DNA of 64,000 nucleotides from Hyphomonas sediminis. GTDB lineage: Bacteria > Pseudomonadota > Alphaproteobacteria > Caulobacterales > Hyphomonadaceae. The position numbers and the translations under genes were made by a program. Positions 13,772 through 22,813 of this stretch are shown one piece after another. The notes below the pieces were generated by a model. That model had not been told where the DNA came from. It saw only the letters and a list, made by a program, of their open reading frames with translations, and did not search any database. The DNA is taken from assembly GCF_019679475.1 (NCBI RefSeq), contig NZ_JAIEZP010000001.1, forward strand, positions 1,116,001 to 1,180,000. Direction: 5' to 3'. Position 1 is the first letter of the stretch; every line of letters starts with the position of its first letter.

Positions 13772-15913
13772 ATGACAGGTTTGTTCCGGCGCCTCGCCAT
13801 AGCGGCTTGTGGCCTATTTCTGGCCGCCGGCCTTGCGGAGGCGCAGATGGAAGATCGCCGCGCTGAAGGGGTGCTCATCGCAGACCATGTCAGCGTTGCG
13901 CCCGGAAGCAGGGTCTACGCGGCCCTGAAGATGACGATGGATGAAGGCTGGCACATTTACTGGCGCAATGCCGGCGATGCTGGACTACCGCCGCAGCTGA
14001 TCCTCAAAGAAGGAACGACACTGCCGGACGGTGCGGTCGGCGATTTTCTCTGGCCGTTGCCTCATGTGATCCCCGTCGTGGAAGGCGAGATCATGGACTA
14101 TGGCTATGATGACGAAGTTGTCTTCGCATTCCCGGTAACCGTGCCTGCGGATGCCAGTGGAGAGATCCGGATCGTTGCCGAAGCCGACTATTTGATCTGT
14201 GAATCGATCTGCATCCCTGAAACGGCGGATGTTTCGCTTTCGCTGCCGGTTGGTGAGCCTATCGAAGATGCCGCAGGCGGCGCCGAGATTGGCCAATGGA
14301 TAGCGCGTGTTCCGGCTGCTTTCGGCGGCGAAGCGAGATTTGACGACGCCGTGACGCCCTGGACGCTTTCATTGCGCCAGCCGGGCGGATTTCCTGAAGG
14401 CGCGCAGATACGTTTTTTTCCGTTTGGCCACGAAATCAGCCATCCGGCCCCCCAGCACCTGCGCGCAGGGCCGGAAGGAGCAACGCTTTCTCTCACGCCC
14501 GACCAGTTTGGCCAGGTTGAGGAAACGCTGGCAGGGGTGATCCGGATAGACGCGCCCGGCGCAGAACCGGTCGGCTATGAAATCGCTGCGACACGGGGAG
14601 AGGTTTTCGCCGGAACCGCCGACAAAGATATTCCGCTGGCACCCACCAGTACGGGGGCAGGTTCCAGCGCCGAAGCAGGGGACCCGGCGGCTCTCGGCTG
14701 GGAACGGATTGCGACATTGGCTTTCTTTGCCTTCATTGGCGGCCTGATCCTCAATCTCATGCCTTGTGTCCTGCCGGTGCTTTCAATGAAGGCAATCGGC
14801 ATGGTGCAGGCGGCGGCCACCGGCCACGCCGGAGAGCTGAAATCCCATGGCGTGTGGTATACGGCAGGTGTGCTCGTTTCCTTTCTTGCGCTGGGCACGG
14901 CTCTGCTCGCGGTCCGTCAGGCGACGGGCTTTGCGACACTTGGCTTCCAACTGCAGCATGCGCCAACGGTGGCCGTGCTGGCGCTCGTCATGTTCGCGGT
15001 GGGCCTCTGGCTTATGGGCTTTTTTGAGCTTGGTATGTCCGTTCAGAATCTGGGCGGCGGCCTGGCCGCCAAGAGCGGCGCTGCGGGGGCTTTCTTTACC
15101 GGTGTATTGGCCGCTGTCGTGGGCGCGCCTTGCGTTGGACCATTTCTGGGCGCTGCCCTGGGGGCAGTGATCAGCCAGCCTGCGCCAGCCGTTATCGCTG
15201 TGTTCCTGGCGATGGGCTTTGGTATGGCGCTGCCCTTTCTGGTGCTCAGCTTCGTACCTGGCTTGCATCGCCTGTTGCCCAAGCCTGGCAAATGGATGGA
15301 CACGCTGAAGCAGGCGTTCGCGTTCCCGATGTTTCTTACTGCGGCGTGGCTCCTTTCCGTGGTGGCGGGGTTGGCGGGAGCTGGCGCCGCTGGCTGGACC
15401 CTGGCCGGGGCGACTGCGCTTGTCTTTGCCGTCTGGCTTGGCCGGCAGGGCGGGGCCGTTCGGCGCGGCTTGGCGATTGTCGCGCTGGGCGCTGCATTTA
15501 TCTATCCGGCGGTTCAGGCAAATGTGCCTGAGGCAGCCATATCCGGTAGTAGCCAGGCGGCGTTTACCGGGACCTATGGCGAAGCTGCCTGGAGCCCGGA
15601 GACAGTCGTCGAAAAGCTGGCTGAAGGCCGCCCGGTGTTTGTGGACTTCACCGCGAGCTGGTGCGCGAGTTGCCAAGTGAACAAGCTTACGACGCTTAAG
15701 ACCCGCAAAGTGCAGGAAGCGTTCACGAATGCCGATGTGGCCTTCCTGGTGGCGGATTTCACGCAAAAGGATCCGCTGATCTCAGAGGAGCTGAAGCTGC
15801 GCGGACGCGCGGGTGTACCCATGTATCTCTGGTACCCCGCGGGGGCGAGCGAACCGCAAATTCTTCCAGAGCTGCTCACTCAAGAACTTGTCATTGGACT
15901 TGTCGAAGGCTGA
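13772..15913 (+). CDS. dsbD: DsbD-type protein-disulfide reductase
   Basis: This 713-residue membrane protein carries electrons from cytosolic thioredoxin to the periplasm. The order is signal peptide (1-25), an N-terminal DsbD-alpha-like domain with the pair LICESICIPE, a transmembrane core of about eight helices with the two conserved Cys motifs NLMPCVLP and GAPCVGP, and a C-terminal thioredoxin domain with CASC at 631-634. The frame is open upstream inside sapC, but the ATG at 13772 behind AAGGAG begins the signal peptide. A secreted redoxin follows 49 bases downstream and may be its partner, though this is not shown. Confidence 0.92.
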   Translation: MTGLFRRLAIAACGLFLAAGLAEAQMEDRRAEGVLIADHVSVAPGSRVYAALKMTMDEGWHIYWRNAGDAGLPPQLILKEGTTLPDGAVGDFLWPLPHVIPVVEGEIMDYGYDDEVVFAFPVTVPADASGEIRIVAEADYLICESICIPETADVSLSLPVGEPIEDAAGGAEIGQWIARVPAAFGGEARFDDAVTPWTLSLRQPGGFPEGAQIRFFPFGHEISHPAPQHLRAGPEGATLSLTPDQFGQVEETLAGVIRIDAPGAEPVGYEIAATRGEVFAGTADKDIPLAPTSTGAGSSAEAGDPAALGWERIATLAFFAFIGGLILNLMPCVLPVLSMKAIGMVQAAATGHAGELKSHGVWYTAGVLVSFLALGTALLAVRQATGFATLGFQLQHAPTVAVLALVMFAVGLWLMGFFELGMSVQNLGGGLAAKSGAAGAFFTGVLAAVVGAPCVGPFLGAALGAVISQPAPAVIAVFLAMGFGMALPFLVLSFVPGLHRLLPKPGKWMDTLKQAFAFPMFLTAAWLLSVVAGLAGAGAAGWTLAGATALVFAVWLGRQGGAVRRGLAIVALGAAFIYPAVQANVPEAAISGSSQAAFTGTYGEAAWSPETVVEKLAEGRPVFVDFTASWCASCQVNKLTTLKTRKVQEAFTNADVAFLVADFTQKDPLISEELKLRGRAGVPMYLWYPAGASEPQILPELLTQELVIGLVEG

Positions 15914-15962
15914 CGCACCTATATTTCCCTAACAACAATTCTCGACGAGACCGGAGACCAAA

Positions 15963-16610
15963 ATGATCCTTTCCCGCCGCAATTTCAGCCTCGCTGCCGG
16001 CATGGCCGCGGCCGTTGCCCTCACGGCTGGCGCCTTGATCGCTTCAACTGCCGAAGCCGCTCCATCGGCCGCACCTGGATCGATGGCCCCTGCATTCACC
16101 GGCAAAACGTCTGATGGGGAAACCATCTCGCTCAAGGATTTTGCCGGAAAGACGGTGGTTTTGGAGTGGTCCAATGATGGCTGCCCCTTCGTGAAAAAGC
16201 ACTATTCGGCGCCGCCTTCGAACATGCAGTCGCTGCAGAAATCAGCAGTGTCGAATGATATTGTGTGGCTGACTGTTATTTCCTCGCGCCCTGGATCGCA
16301 GGGGCACGTTTCTCCTGAAGAGGCAAATGAACTGACCGCGTCGCGCGATGCTGCGCCGTCGCATGTCATTCTCGATGAAAGTGGCGACATCGGCCGCCTT
16401 TATGGGGCAAAGACGACGCCGCACATGTTCGTCGTCACGCCTGAGGGCGAGTTGGCTTATGATGGCGCGATCGACTCCATCGCATCGGCCCGTGTCAATG
16501 ACATTGCCAAGGCAGACAATTACGTCACCGCCGCGCTGGCCAATCTTGCGGCGGGTGAAGCGGTCGCGACGCCTGTGACCAAGCCATATGGCTGCGCTGT
16601 CAAATACTGA
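15963..16610 (+). CDS. Tat-exported AhpC/TSA-type thioredoxin-fold protein
   Basis: This 215-residue protein starts with a twin-arginine signal (SRRNFSLAAG, residues 4-13) and a hydrophobic stretch ending near AEA, so a folded protein is exported to the periplasm. The redoxin domain has a single active-site Cys 74 in NDGCPFVKKHY and a partner region KTTPHMFVV. A second Cys in the C-terminal PYGCAVKY could act as the resolving residue. The family reduces peroxides or handles thiols. It follows dsbD, which can supply periplasmic reductant. A terminator comes 29 bases after the stop. Confidence 0.85.
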   Translation: MILSRRNFSLAAGMAAAVALTAGALIASTAEAAPSAAPGSMAPAFTGKTSDGETISLKDFAGKTVVLEWSNDGCPFVKKHYSAPPSNMQSLQKSAVSNDIVWLTVISSRPGSQGHVSPEEANELTASRDAAPSHVILDESGDIGRLYGAKTTPHMFVVTPEGELAYDGAIDSIASARVNDIAKADNYVTAALANLAAGEAVATPVTKPYGCAVKY

Positions 16611-16638
16611 GGTTGGCAGCTTCATCGGATACATTCGA

Positions 16639-16667
16639 GGCCGGCGGTAAACGCCGGCCTTTTGTTT
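16639..16667 (+). terminator. Intrinsic terminator after the redoxin gene
   Basis: GGCCGGCG (16639-16646) pairs with CGCCGGCC (16652-16659) around GTAAA and is followed by TTTTGTTT. It ends the dsbD-redoxin unit. Confidence 0.92.
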
Positions 16668-16742
16668 GGCCGCTTCTGACGTAGCGGTAGGCTTGCCGCG
16701 AGGCGGATATACCTTCAAATTTGATATTTGGAGGAGACGCTG

Positions 16743-17732
16743 ATGAGCAAAGACAAGAGCCCCATCGTCAAGGACCAGCCTGTCGAGATGCCGTCTGAGG
16801 GCGGTCCGCTCGCCGAGTATGGTGGCGCGTTGCCGCCATCGCCCGCCTGGTTCCGAGAAGCTGTCGCCGTGCCTTACGAGACGGGCAGCGTCATTGTGAA
16901 GGGCGCTGAAGTTACCTATCAGCGCTGGGGCAAGAAGGGGGCTCCCGGGCTTTTGTTCGTGCACGGAAATGGCGCGCATGCGCATTGGTGGGATTTCGTC
17001 GCGCCCTACTTTGCCGAGCATTACAATGTCGCGGCGCTGACTTTCTCGGGCATGGGCGATAGCGCGTGGCGTGAAAGTTACGACATGGAGACTTTCTCGT
17101 TGGAGGAAGTTGCTGTCGCAGAAGCTGCCGGACTCTTCGATGGGCCATGCAAGCCTGTCATTGTGGCACATTCCTTTGGCGGCTTTGTAACCTTGGTGAC
17201 CGGCGCGTCCCATGGCAGCCGGTTTGAGGGGATGGTGATCGTCGATAGCCCGGTGAACCCGCCGGAGCGTCCGCGTGGCGGGCCCTCAAGAGCTAGCCGT
17301 CCGCACAGGATCTATCCTGATCTTGCCGCCGCGCTGGCCCGGTTCCGGCTTGCTCCGCCGCAGCTGTGTGAAAACCACTACGCCATGGATTACATCGCCC
17401 GGTGGAGCCTGAAGCGCGCAGACGGCGGCTGGACCTGGAAGTTCGATCCGATGATCTGGACCCGGTTTGAGGCAGGCAATGATCCGGCAGAACTGCTGAA
17501 GGCCGCGCAATGCCGAGTTGCCATTATTCGCGGCGAGGAAAGCGCGCTGATGCCAGATGATGTCGGTGACTATATGCGCAGCCTTATGGGGTATCAGGTG
17601 CCGTTTGTCTCCGTGCCCCACGCGCGCCACCATGTGATGCTGGACCAGCCAATTGCCTTCATTTCGACGTTGCGAATGCTGCTGGCCGAATGGGACCATT
17701 CCGATCCGCATCGCAGCGTTTCTGGCAAATAG
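16743..17732 (+). CDS. Alpha/beta hydrolase
   Basis: This 329-residue protein has the alpha/beta hydrolase fold. The oxyanion strand reads LLFVHGNGAHAHWWD, the nucleophile elbow is AHSFGGF (Ser about residue 145), and the catalytic His is in ARHHVMLDQ near the C-terminus. The upstream ATG at 16728 lies before the ribosome site, and GGAGGAG sits six bases before the ATG at 16743, so that start was chosen. There is no signal peptide, so it is cytosolic. The substrate is unknown; esterase, haloalkane dehalogenase and C-C hydrolase relatives share this fold. Confidence 0.88.
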   Translation: MSKDKSPIVKDQPVEMPSEGGPLAEYGGALPPSPAWFREAVAVPYETGSVIVKGAEVTYQRWGKKGAPGLLFVHGNGAHAHWWDFVAPYFAEHYNVAALTFSGMGDSAWRESYDMETFSLEEVAVAEAAGLFDGPCKPVIVAHSFGGFVTLVTGASHGSRFEGMVIVDSPVNPPERPRGGPSRASRPHRIYPDLAAALARFRLAPPQLCENHYAMDYIARWSLKRADGGWTWKFDPMIWTRFEAGNDPAELLKAAQCRVAIIRGEESALMPDDVGDYMRSLMGYQVPFVSVPHARHHVMLDQPIAFISTLRMLLAEWDHSDPHRSVSGK

Positions 17733-17829
17733 CGATCAGGCGCGCCGGCAAAACTTCTGCCACATTCCTTTTGCTTGATCGGTCCGGCAGGGGGGCTAAG
17801 GCTCGCCCGGATAGCGAATCGAGGGGACA

Positions 17830-18684
17830 ATGAAACAGGGTACGCTTGACCTGAATACGCATACTTCTGCGCCGGAGCGTTTCATCGAACGGCCGATTGT
17901 GCGTGATGCGATTATGGTGCTGATCGTTTTGAATGCGATCGTGCTGGGGGCTCTGACCTATTCCGAACACCTGCCCAAATGGCTGGTGACTGCGCTGAAT
18001 GTGTTTGATTCTGCAGTGACACTGATCTTTGCTGCAGAGCTGGCGCTGAAGCTCGCGGTCTATCGGTTGAATTTTTTCAAGCTGGGTTGGAACTGGTTCG
18101 ACTTCATCGTCATCGGCGTTTCGCTTGTGCCGGGCGGATCGGCGTTCTCTGTCCTGCGGGCATTACGCGTGCTGCGCCTTTTGCGCCTGCTGCACTTCAT
18201 TCCAACGATGCGTCGCATCACCGAAGCGCTGTTGACCGCGTTGCCGGGAATGGGCGCGATCCTGATGATCCTTGGCCTCGTATTCTACGTCAGCATAGTG
18301 ATGGCGACCTATCTGTTCAGCGGTTCGCAGAACACGGAAAACTTCTCTACCCTGACGGCTTCTGCGCTTACCATGTTTGAAGTGCTCACCATGGAAGGCT
18401 GGAATGGCCATATGCGTGACCTGCTGGCGGAATATCCGTGGGCATGGGCGTTCTTCATCCCCTTTATCCTGTTCACCGTGTGGGCAATCCTGAACCTCTT
18501 TACGGCGGTGATCGTCGATTCCCTTCAGGACAGCGCCATCGAAACGGTTCTGGAGAAGGAACAGGAGATGGATGCTGAAATGGAGGCGCACGACATCCGG
18601 CGCCACAATGAGCTGATGGCGCTCATACAGGAACTCCGCGCTGAAGTTCAGGAACTGAAGAAGGGTAGCGGCGAAGCGGGCTGA
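17830..18684 (+). CDS. Voltage-gated sodium channel-type ion transporter
   Basis: This 284-residue protein is a single-domain six-helix channel. S4 has Arg at every third position in SVLRALRVLRLLRLLHF (about residues 112-128). The pore helix and selectivity filter read LTMEGWN, close to the TLESW filter of NaChBac-type channels, with the key Glu kept. A C-terminal coiled coil (ELMALIQELRAEVQELKK) should hold the tetramer together. Na+ selectivity is likely, but Gly replaces Ser after the Glu. Such channels are tied to motility or pH sensing in some bacteria. The stop is directly abutted by the convergent fpr stop with no gap. Confidence 0.9.
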   Translation: MKQGTLDLNTHTSAPERFIERPIVRDAIMVLIVLNAIVLGALTYSEHLPKWLVTALNVFDSAVTLIFAAELALKLAVYRLNFFKLGWNWFDFIVIGVSLVPGGSAFSVLRALRVLRLLRLLHFIPTMRRITEALLTALPGMGAILMILGLVFYVSIVMATYLFSGSQNTENFSTLTASALTMFEVLTMEGWNGHMRDLLAEYPWAWAFFIPFILFTVWAILNLFTAVIVDSLQDSAIETVLEKEQEMDAEMEAHDIRRHNELMALIQELRAEVQELKKGSGEAG

Positions 18685-19506
18685 TCAGCCCGCAAACGCT
18701 TTCTCGATCACGAACTCTGCCGGCGCTGCATTCGAACCTTCGGTCAGGCCACCTTTGAGCATCAGCGCTTTCACGTCCTGGATCATTTCCATGGAGCCGC
18801 AGATCATCGCGCGGTCTGTCGCCGGATCGAGCGCGGGGACACCCAGATCCTCGAACAGCTTGCCATTTTCTATAAGGGTGGTGATGCGGCCCATGCGGTC
18901 GTGCTGTTCGCGGGTGGTCGAAGTGTAGAGCTTCAGCTTGTCGCCCACCATCTCGCCAACCAGCGGATCGTCCTTGAGGCTGTCGATCAGTGTGCGGGAG
19001 TAGGTGAGCTCACCGACATCGCGGCAGGTATGAGTAACAATCACCTCTTCATAGCGCTCATAAGTGTCAGGATCGCGCACCAGGCTGGCAAACGGTGCAA
19101 AGCCCGTCCCAGTGGAGAACATGTAAAGCCGTTTGCCAGGCGTCAGCGCATCAAGAACAAGCGTTCCGGTGGGTTTGCGGCCGAGCAGAACTTTGTCGCC
19201 TGGCTGGATCTTCTGGAGCCGAGAGGTCAGTGGACCATCTGGAACCTTGATGGAGTAAAACTCCAGTTCCTCATCCCAAGCGGGGGAGGCGATCGAGTAG
19301 GCGCGCAAGAGTGGTTTGCCATCATCCTTGTAGAGTCCGATCATCACGAACTCTCCGGACCTGAAGCGGAAGCTCTGCGGCCGGGTCAGGCGGAAGCGGA
19401 ACAGCCTGTCAGTGTAATGCTCCACAGCGAGGACAGTTTCCTCGGTGGGACCATTCGGATTTACCTTGACCGGTGCTGCTTGCCCGGCGGATGCGTCGGC
19501 GCTCAT
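18685..19506 (-). CDS. fpr: Ferredoxin--NADP reductase
   Basis: This 273-residue FAD enzyme moves electrons between NADPH and ferredoxin or flavodoxin and supports redox balance. The FAD-binding RAYSIAS (about residues 75-81) and the NADP motif FSTGTGFAPFASLV (about 130-143) are clear, as is the C-terminal CGSMEM. The first 20 residues are Ala/Pro-rich and not conserved; initiation at MSADAS is simply the first ATG. It converges on the sodium channel gene with the two stop codons touching. Confidence 0.93.
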   Translation of the reverse strand: MSADASAGQAAPVKVNPNGPTEETVLAVEHYTDRLFRFRLTRPQSFRFRSGEFVMIGLYKDDGKPLLRAYSIASPAWDEELEFYSIKVPDGPLTSRLQKIQPGDKVLLGRKPTGTLVLDALTPGKRLYMFSTGTGFAPFASLVRDPDTYERYEEVIVTHTCRDVGELTYSRTLIDSLKDDPLVGEMVGDKLKLYTSTTREQHDRMGRITTLIENGKLFEDLGVPALDPATDRAMICGSMEMIQDVKALMLKGGLTEGSNAAPAEFVIEKAFAG

Positions 19507-19597
19507 GCCCCAAGACCTCCAAGTCTTTCGTGTTCCGGCGTCAGTTGACGTGGGCCCGAAGCAAAAGCAATGCGTCAGATGAACGATTTAGTTTTAC

Positions 19598-20146
19598 TCA
19601 ACCTTCCGAGGTCACCCATCCGATGCGTGGATCATCTAGGGAATACGCGCCATCAAGCTCATAAAGGTTCTGATAGCCGTATCCGTAAAGGTTCACATAG
19701 GTCGCAATATTCAACGCCAGCGGCGCGCTTTTCAGCATGACGGGCGCGATGTCATCGGTGAAGTTGTTGTTGCAATAAATCAGGACGCGACGGTCCTTGT
19801 TGCCGATAATGGCAGCCAGCTTTTCTTCGGTGAAGTCTGAGAAGTTCAGGTTGATTGCGCCTTCAATATGTCCCGCTTCGAAGGCGGACGCACTGCGTGC
19901 GTCGATCAGAAGCGTATCAGGATCGGACCGCAATTCGTTGAACGCGTTTATATCGACGAGGCGATTTACGCGATGTGGACCAGCTTCGGCAGTGAGGGAG
20001 ACAAAGCCTTGATAGTCGATCTGGCCTGCAGATTCCTGCGCCGAGGCGAGGCCGGGCTTCATCAGGCCGATCAGGATGAAGGTGAGCGCCAGGGCCGCCA
20101 CGCCGGCAGCGATTGGCAGGTGAGGTCTGTTTGCAGGGGTTCGCAT
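19598..20146 (-). CDS. Membrane-anchored rhodanese-domain protein
   Basis: This 182-residue protein has an N-terminal hydrophobic segment (about residues 9-32) that serves as signal anchor or signal peptide, followed by one rhodanese domain. The active-site loop is LIYCNNNFTDD, with catalytic Cys near residue 126. It should act in the periplasm on sulfur transfer or as a binding module; the substrate is unknown. An ATG 15 bases upstream exists, but GGAGGG lies between them at proper spacing for the ATG at 20146. It is followed by fpr on the same strand after 91 bases. Confidence 0.85.
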   Translation of the reverse strand: MRTPANRPHLPIAAGVAALALTFILIGLMKPGLASAQESAGQIDYQGFVSLTAEAGPHRVNRLVDINAFNELRSDPDTLLIDARSASAFEAGHIEGAINLNFSDFTEEKLAAIIGNKDRRVLIYCNNNFTDDIAPVMLKSAPLALNIATYVNLYGYGYQNLYELDGAYSLDDPRIGWVTSEG

Positions 20147-20257
20147 CGTGATGCCCTCCATTCCTCAGGCATCATCGAGGCTAGGCCCGACGTGCGGCTG
20201 AAATATGCGTCAGTTCGGGCAGAACATGCGAATTTTGTGCCGGTTTCGGGGCAGCGG

Positions 20258-20845
20258 TCAGATGCCGGTCTCGCGTCCCATGCGTTCTTCCCAGTGGCGC
20301 CGGCAGACGGAAAGGTAGGTCGCCTTTCCAATCGAGATCTGTTCGCCCTCGGTCAGTGCCTTGCCGTCAGGGCCGAGCCTTACGACCATAGTCGCTTTGC
20401 GCCCGCATTCGCAGATTGTGCGGACTTCTCGAAGCTCATCTGCGAATGCCAGCAGGGCTGAGGACCCTTCGAACAGTTCGCCCTGAAAGTCTGTGCGCAG
20501 GCCGTAGGTCAGCACCGGAATGCCCAGATGGTCAGCGACGCGGGCGAGTTGCCAGACCTGATCCTTGGTGAGGAACTGCGCCTCATCCACAAAAATTGCG
20601 TCAAGCTTGTGTTCGGATAGCTGGGATTGGACGACGGCTAGAAGGTTCGTCGCGGCGGTATACAGCGTTGCTTCTGCTGCAATGCCGATTCGTGAGCTGA
20701 TGTGTCCGTCATCTGCGTCGCGATAGAGCGCCGAGGTCATCAGAAGGACTTCCATCCCCCGCTCGCGGTAGTTGTAGGCCGCTTGCAGGAGGATGGTGGA
20801 TTTGCCGGCATTCATGGCGGCGTACGAGAAGTAGAGTTTCGCCAT
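20258..20845 (-). CDS. tdk: Thymidine kinase
   Basis: This 195-residue type II thymidine kinase phosphorylates thymidine for dTTP salvage in the cytosol. The P-loop reads AAMNAGKST (about residues 9-17), the Walker B is IFVDEAQFL, and the lasso region ends in the zinc cysteines CECG and CRRHW. The frame runs upstream to 21055 inside ggt, but MAKLYFSYA at 20845 is the family start. It lies 28 bases after ggt on the same strand, so they may share a transcript. Confidence 0.95.
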   Translation of the reverse strand: MAKLYFSYAAMNAGKSTILLQAAYNYRERGMEVLLMTSALYRDADDGHISSRIGIAAEATLYTAATNLLAVVQSQLSEHKLDAIFVDEAQFLTKDQVWQLARVADHLGIPVLTYGLRTDFQGELFEGSSALLAFADELREVRTICECGRKATMVVRLGPDGKALTEGEQISIGKATYLSVCRRHWEERMGRETGI

Positions 20846-20873
20846 GACGGACCTGAGCGGGAAGGATGGGAAG

Positions 20874-22655
20874 TTACCGAAGCGAGAGAGCGACGCCTTC
20901 GCGGCGCGGATCGGCGCCGCCTTCGAGGCCCTCATCGCGCACGACGATGAGGTGAAGTCCCGAATTCTCACCGGTGCGCTCTTCGACCGTATACCCCATA
21001 TCACGTAGGGCTTCGGCTGCCTGCGGACCGCCGGCGATGTCGATCTCGACGCCAATCGTATCGCCGCGAGCGATCACGTTGGGAAGCGCTGCGGCTTCCT
21101 GAGCCGACTTGCCCCATTCAAGCACACCGACCAGTGTCTTGGAGACATAGGCGATGATCGAATTGCCGCCTGGCGAGCCAGTCACCATGAAGAGTTTGCC
21201 GTCCGGATCGAACACAAGCGTTGGCGACATGGACGAACGGGGGCGCTTGCCCGCAGCAACTGCGTTAGCGACGGGCTTTCCGTTCTTTTCCGGGATGAGT
21301 GAGAAGTCTGTCAGCTCGTTATTTAGCAGGAAGCCGCCGGTCATGCGGGACGAACCGAAGGCCGCCTCAACCGTTGCGGTCATGGAAACGGCGTTACCGT
21401 CCAGATCGATGATGGAGATATGTGTGGTGCCTGCGCCAGGCGTTGTCGGGTCTTCCCCCCACATTGGACGCAGCGGCGCGCCACCTAGAACCACGCCGGG
21501 ATCTCCCGGGAATACTTTGCCATCGGGCGCGAACGCTTCTTTCGCGCGCGCCTCAATGTAGACCGGATTGATCAGGTCTTCCGTTGGCACCGTCACATGG
21601 TCTGCATCGGCAACGTAGTGATCGCGGTCGGCATAGCCAAGGCGCTGAGCGTCCACATAGGCTTTCAGGTATAGGCTCTCATCCGCATTCACACCTGCAG
21701 CAGGTTTCAGGTGTTCGTAGAGTCCCATGATCAGATTTTGTGCAACGCCGCCAGAGCTGGGCGGGGGCGCAGAGCAGATCTTGTATCCCGATTGAAGTGT
21801 GCCGCACACGGCAGAGCGGACTTTCACCTCGTAGCTGGCAAGGTCGTCCAGCGTCATGTTTCCGCCGTCCGGGCCTTCATTGACGGCGTTCACGATCTCG
21901 GCTGCGGTTTCGCCGCGGTAGAAGGCATCGGGGCCTTCATTCGCGATCGATGCGAGGGTCGCAGCATAGGCCGGATTGGTGCGGCGGAAGCCGGCCGCCA
22001 AAGGCTGGCCATCGGGGTAGAAGTACGCCGCCGTCACCGGATTGTCGTCGAGACGGATAATGGCGCGCAGGCGCTCTGAGGCGAGCACTTCAGCAAGGCG
22101 CGGCGAAACTTCAAAACCGTCTTCGGCGAGTTCAATAGCGGGCTGAAACAGGCTGGCCCAATCTGCGCGTCCAGCAGCTTCGTGGGCTGTTTTATAGAGC
22201 GCGATCTGTCCAGGCACGCCAACAGAACGGCCTGACTGCCAGGCCGTCACGAAGTCCATCGCCTGTCCGTCTTTGAAGAACCATTCCGGGCCTGCGGCAG
22301 CTGGCGCGGTTTCGCGTCCGTCGAATACAGTGATTTCGTCATGTGCACGGTCGTAGTAGACCATGAACGCGCCGCCTCCGATGCCGGAGCTTTGCGGCTC
22401 AACCAGTCCGAGTACGGCATGAACGGCGATGGCGGCATCGACTGCGTTTCCGCCTTCCCGCAAAACTCGAAGTCCGGCTTCAACCGCCCGCGGATCCGCC
22501 GCGGCGACCATGGCGCCCTTCGTCCAGGAAATGTCGCCAAGCGCTTCAGTCTCCGACGCCTTGGGCGTTTCACTTTCTGGCGGCGCAGATGCAGACGGCG
22601 CGCAGGCGGCAAGCAGGAGTGTGGTGGCGGTGAGGAGAGACGTGCGGATCAGCAT
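20874..22655 (-). CDS. ggt: Gamma-glutamyltransferase, lipoprotein-type
   Basis: This 593-residue protein has a lipoprotein signal (LLLAAC, Cys 18) and the full GGT fold. The autocleavage nucleophile is the first Thr of GAGTTHISI, near residue 410, which separates the two subunits after processing. The glycine-rich SGIGGGAF segment and the C-terminal GSPGGNSII loop are present. It cleaves gamma-glutamyl bonds such as those in glutathione in the periplasm. The upstream in-frame ATG at 22748 adds a basic stretch without homology, so the ATG at 22655 was chosen. The P1 peptidase gene is divergent. Confidence 0.93.
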   Translation of the reverse strand: MLIRTSLLTATTLLLAACAPSASAPPESETPKASETEALGDISWTKGAMVAAADPRAVEAGLRVLREGGNAVDAAIAVHAVLGLVEPQSSGIGGGAFMVYYDRAHDEITVFDGRETAPAAAGPEWFFKDGQAMDFVTAWQSGRSVGVPGQIALYKTAHEAAGRADWASLFQPAIELAEDGFEVSPRLAEVLASERLRAIIRLDDNPVTAAYFYPDGQPLAAGFRRTNPAYAATLASIANEGPDAFYRGETAAEIVNAVNEGPDGGNMTLDDLASYEVKVRSAVCGTLQSGYKICSAPPPSSGGVAQNLIMGLYEHLKPAAGVNADESLYLKAYVDAQRLGYADRDHYVADADHVTVPTEDLINPVYIEARAKEAFAPDGKVFPGDPGVVLGGAPLRPMWGEDPTTPGAGTTHISIIDLDGNAVSMTATVEAAFGSSRMTGGFLLNNELTDFSLIPEKNGKPVANAVAAGKRPRSSMSPTLVFDPDGKLFMVTGSPGGNSIIAYVSKTLVGVLEWGKSAQEAAALPNVIARGDTIGVEIDIAGGPQAAEALRDMGYTVEERTGENSGLHLIVVRDEGLEGGADPRREGVALSLR

Positions 22656-22813
22656 ATCGGGAGCACCTTCGGTCTTTTTATGAGTTAGCGCCGGTTTAAA
22701 CCTGCTCTTCCCGCAAGTCACCCTTTGTCGTGCAAGCGAGGCCGCCATCCTTGTTGGTGCAAGGCCAAGCGCCTATGACACTGCAACGCCGAAACAGAAG
22801 GGGCCTTCACAGA

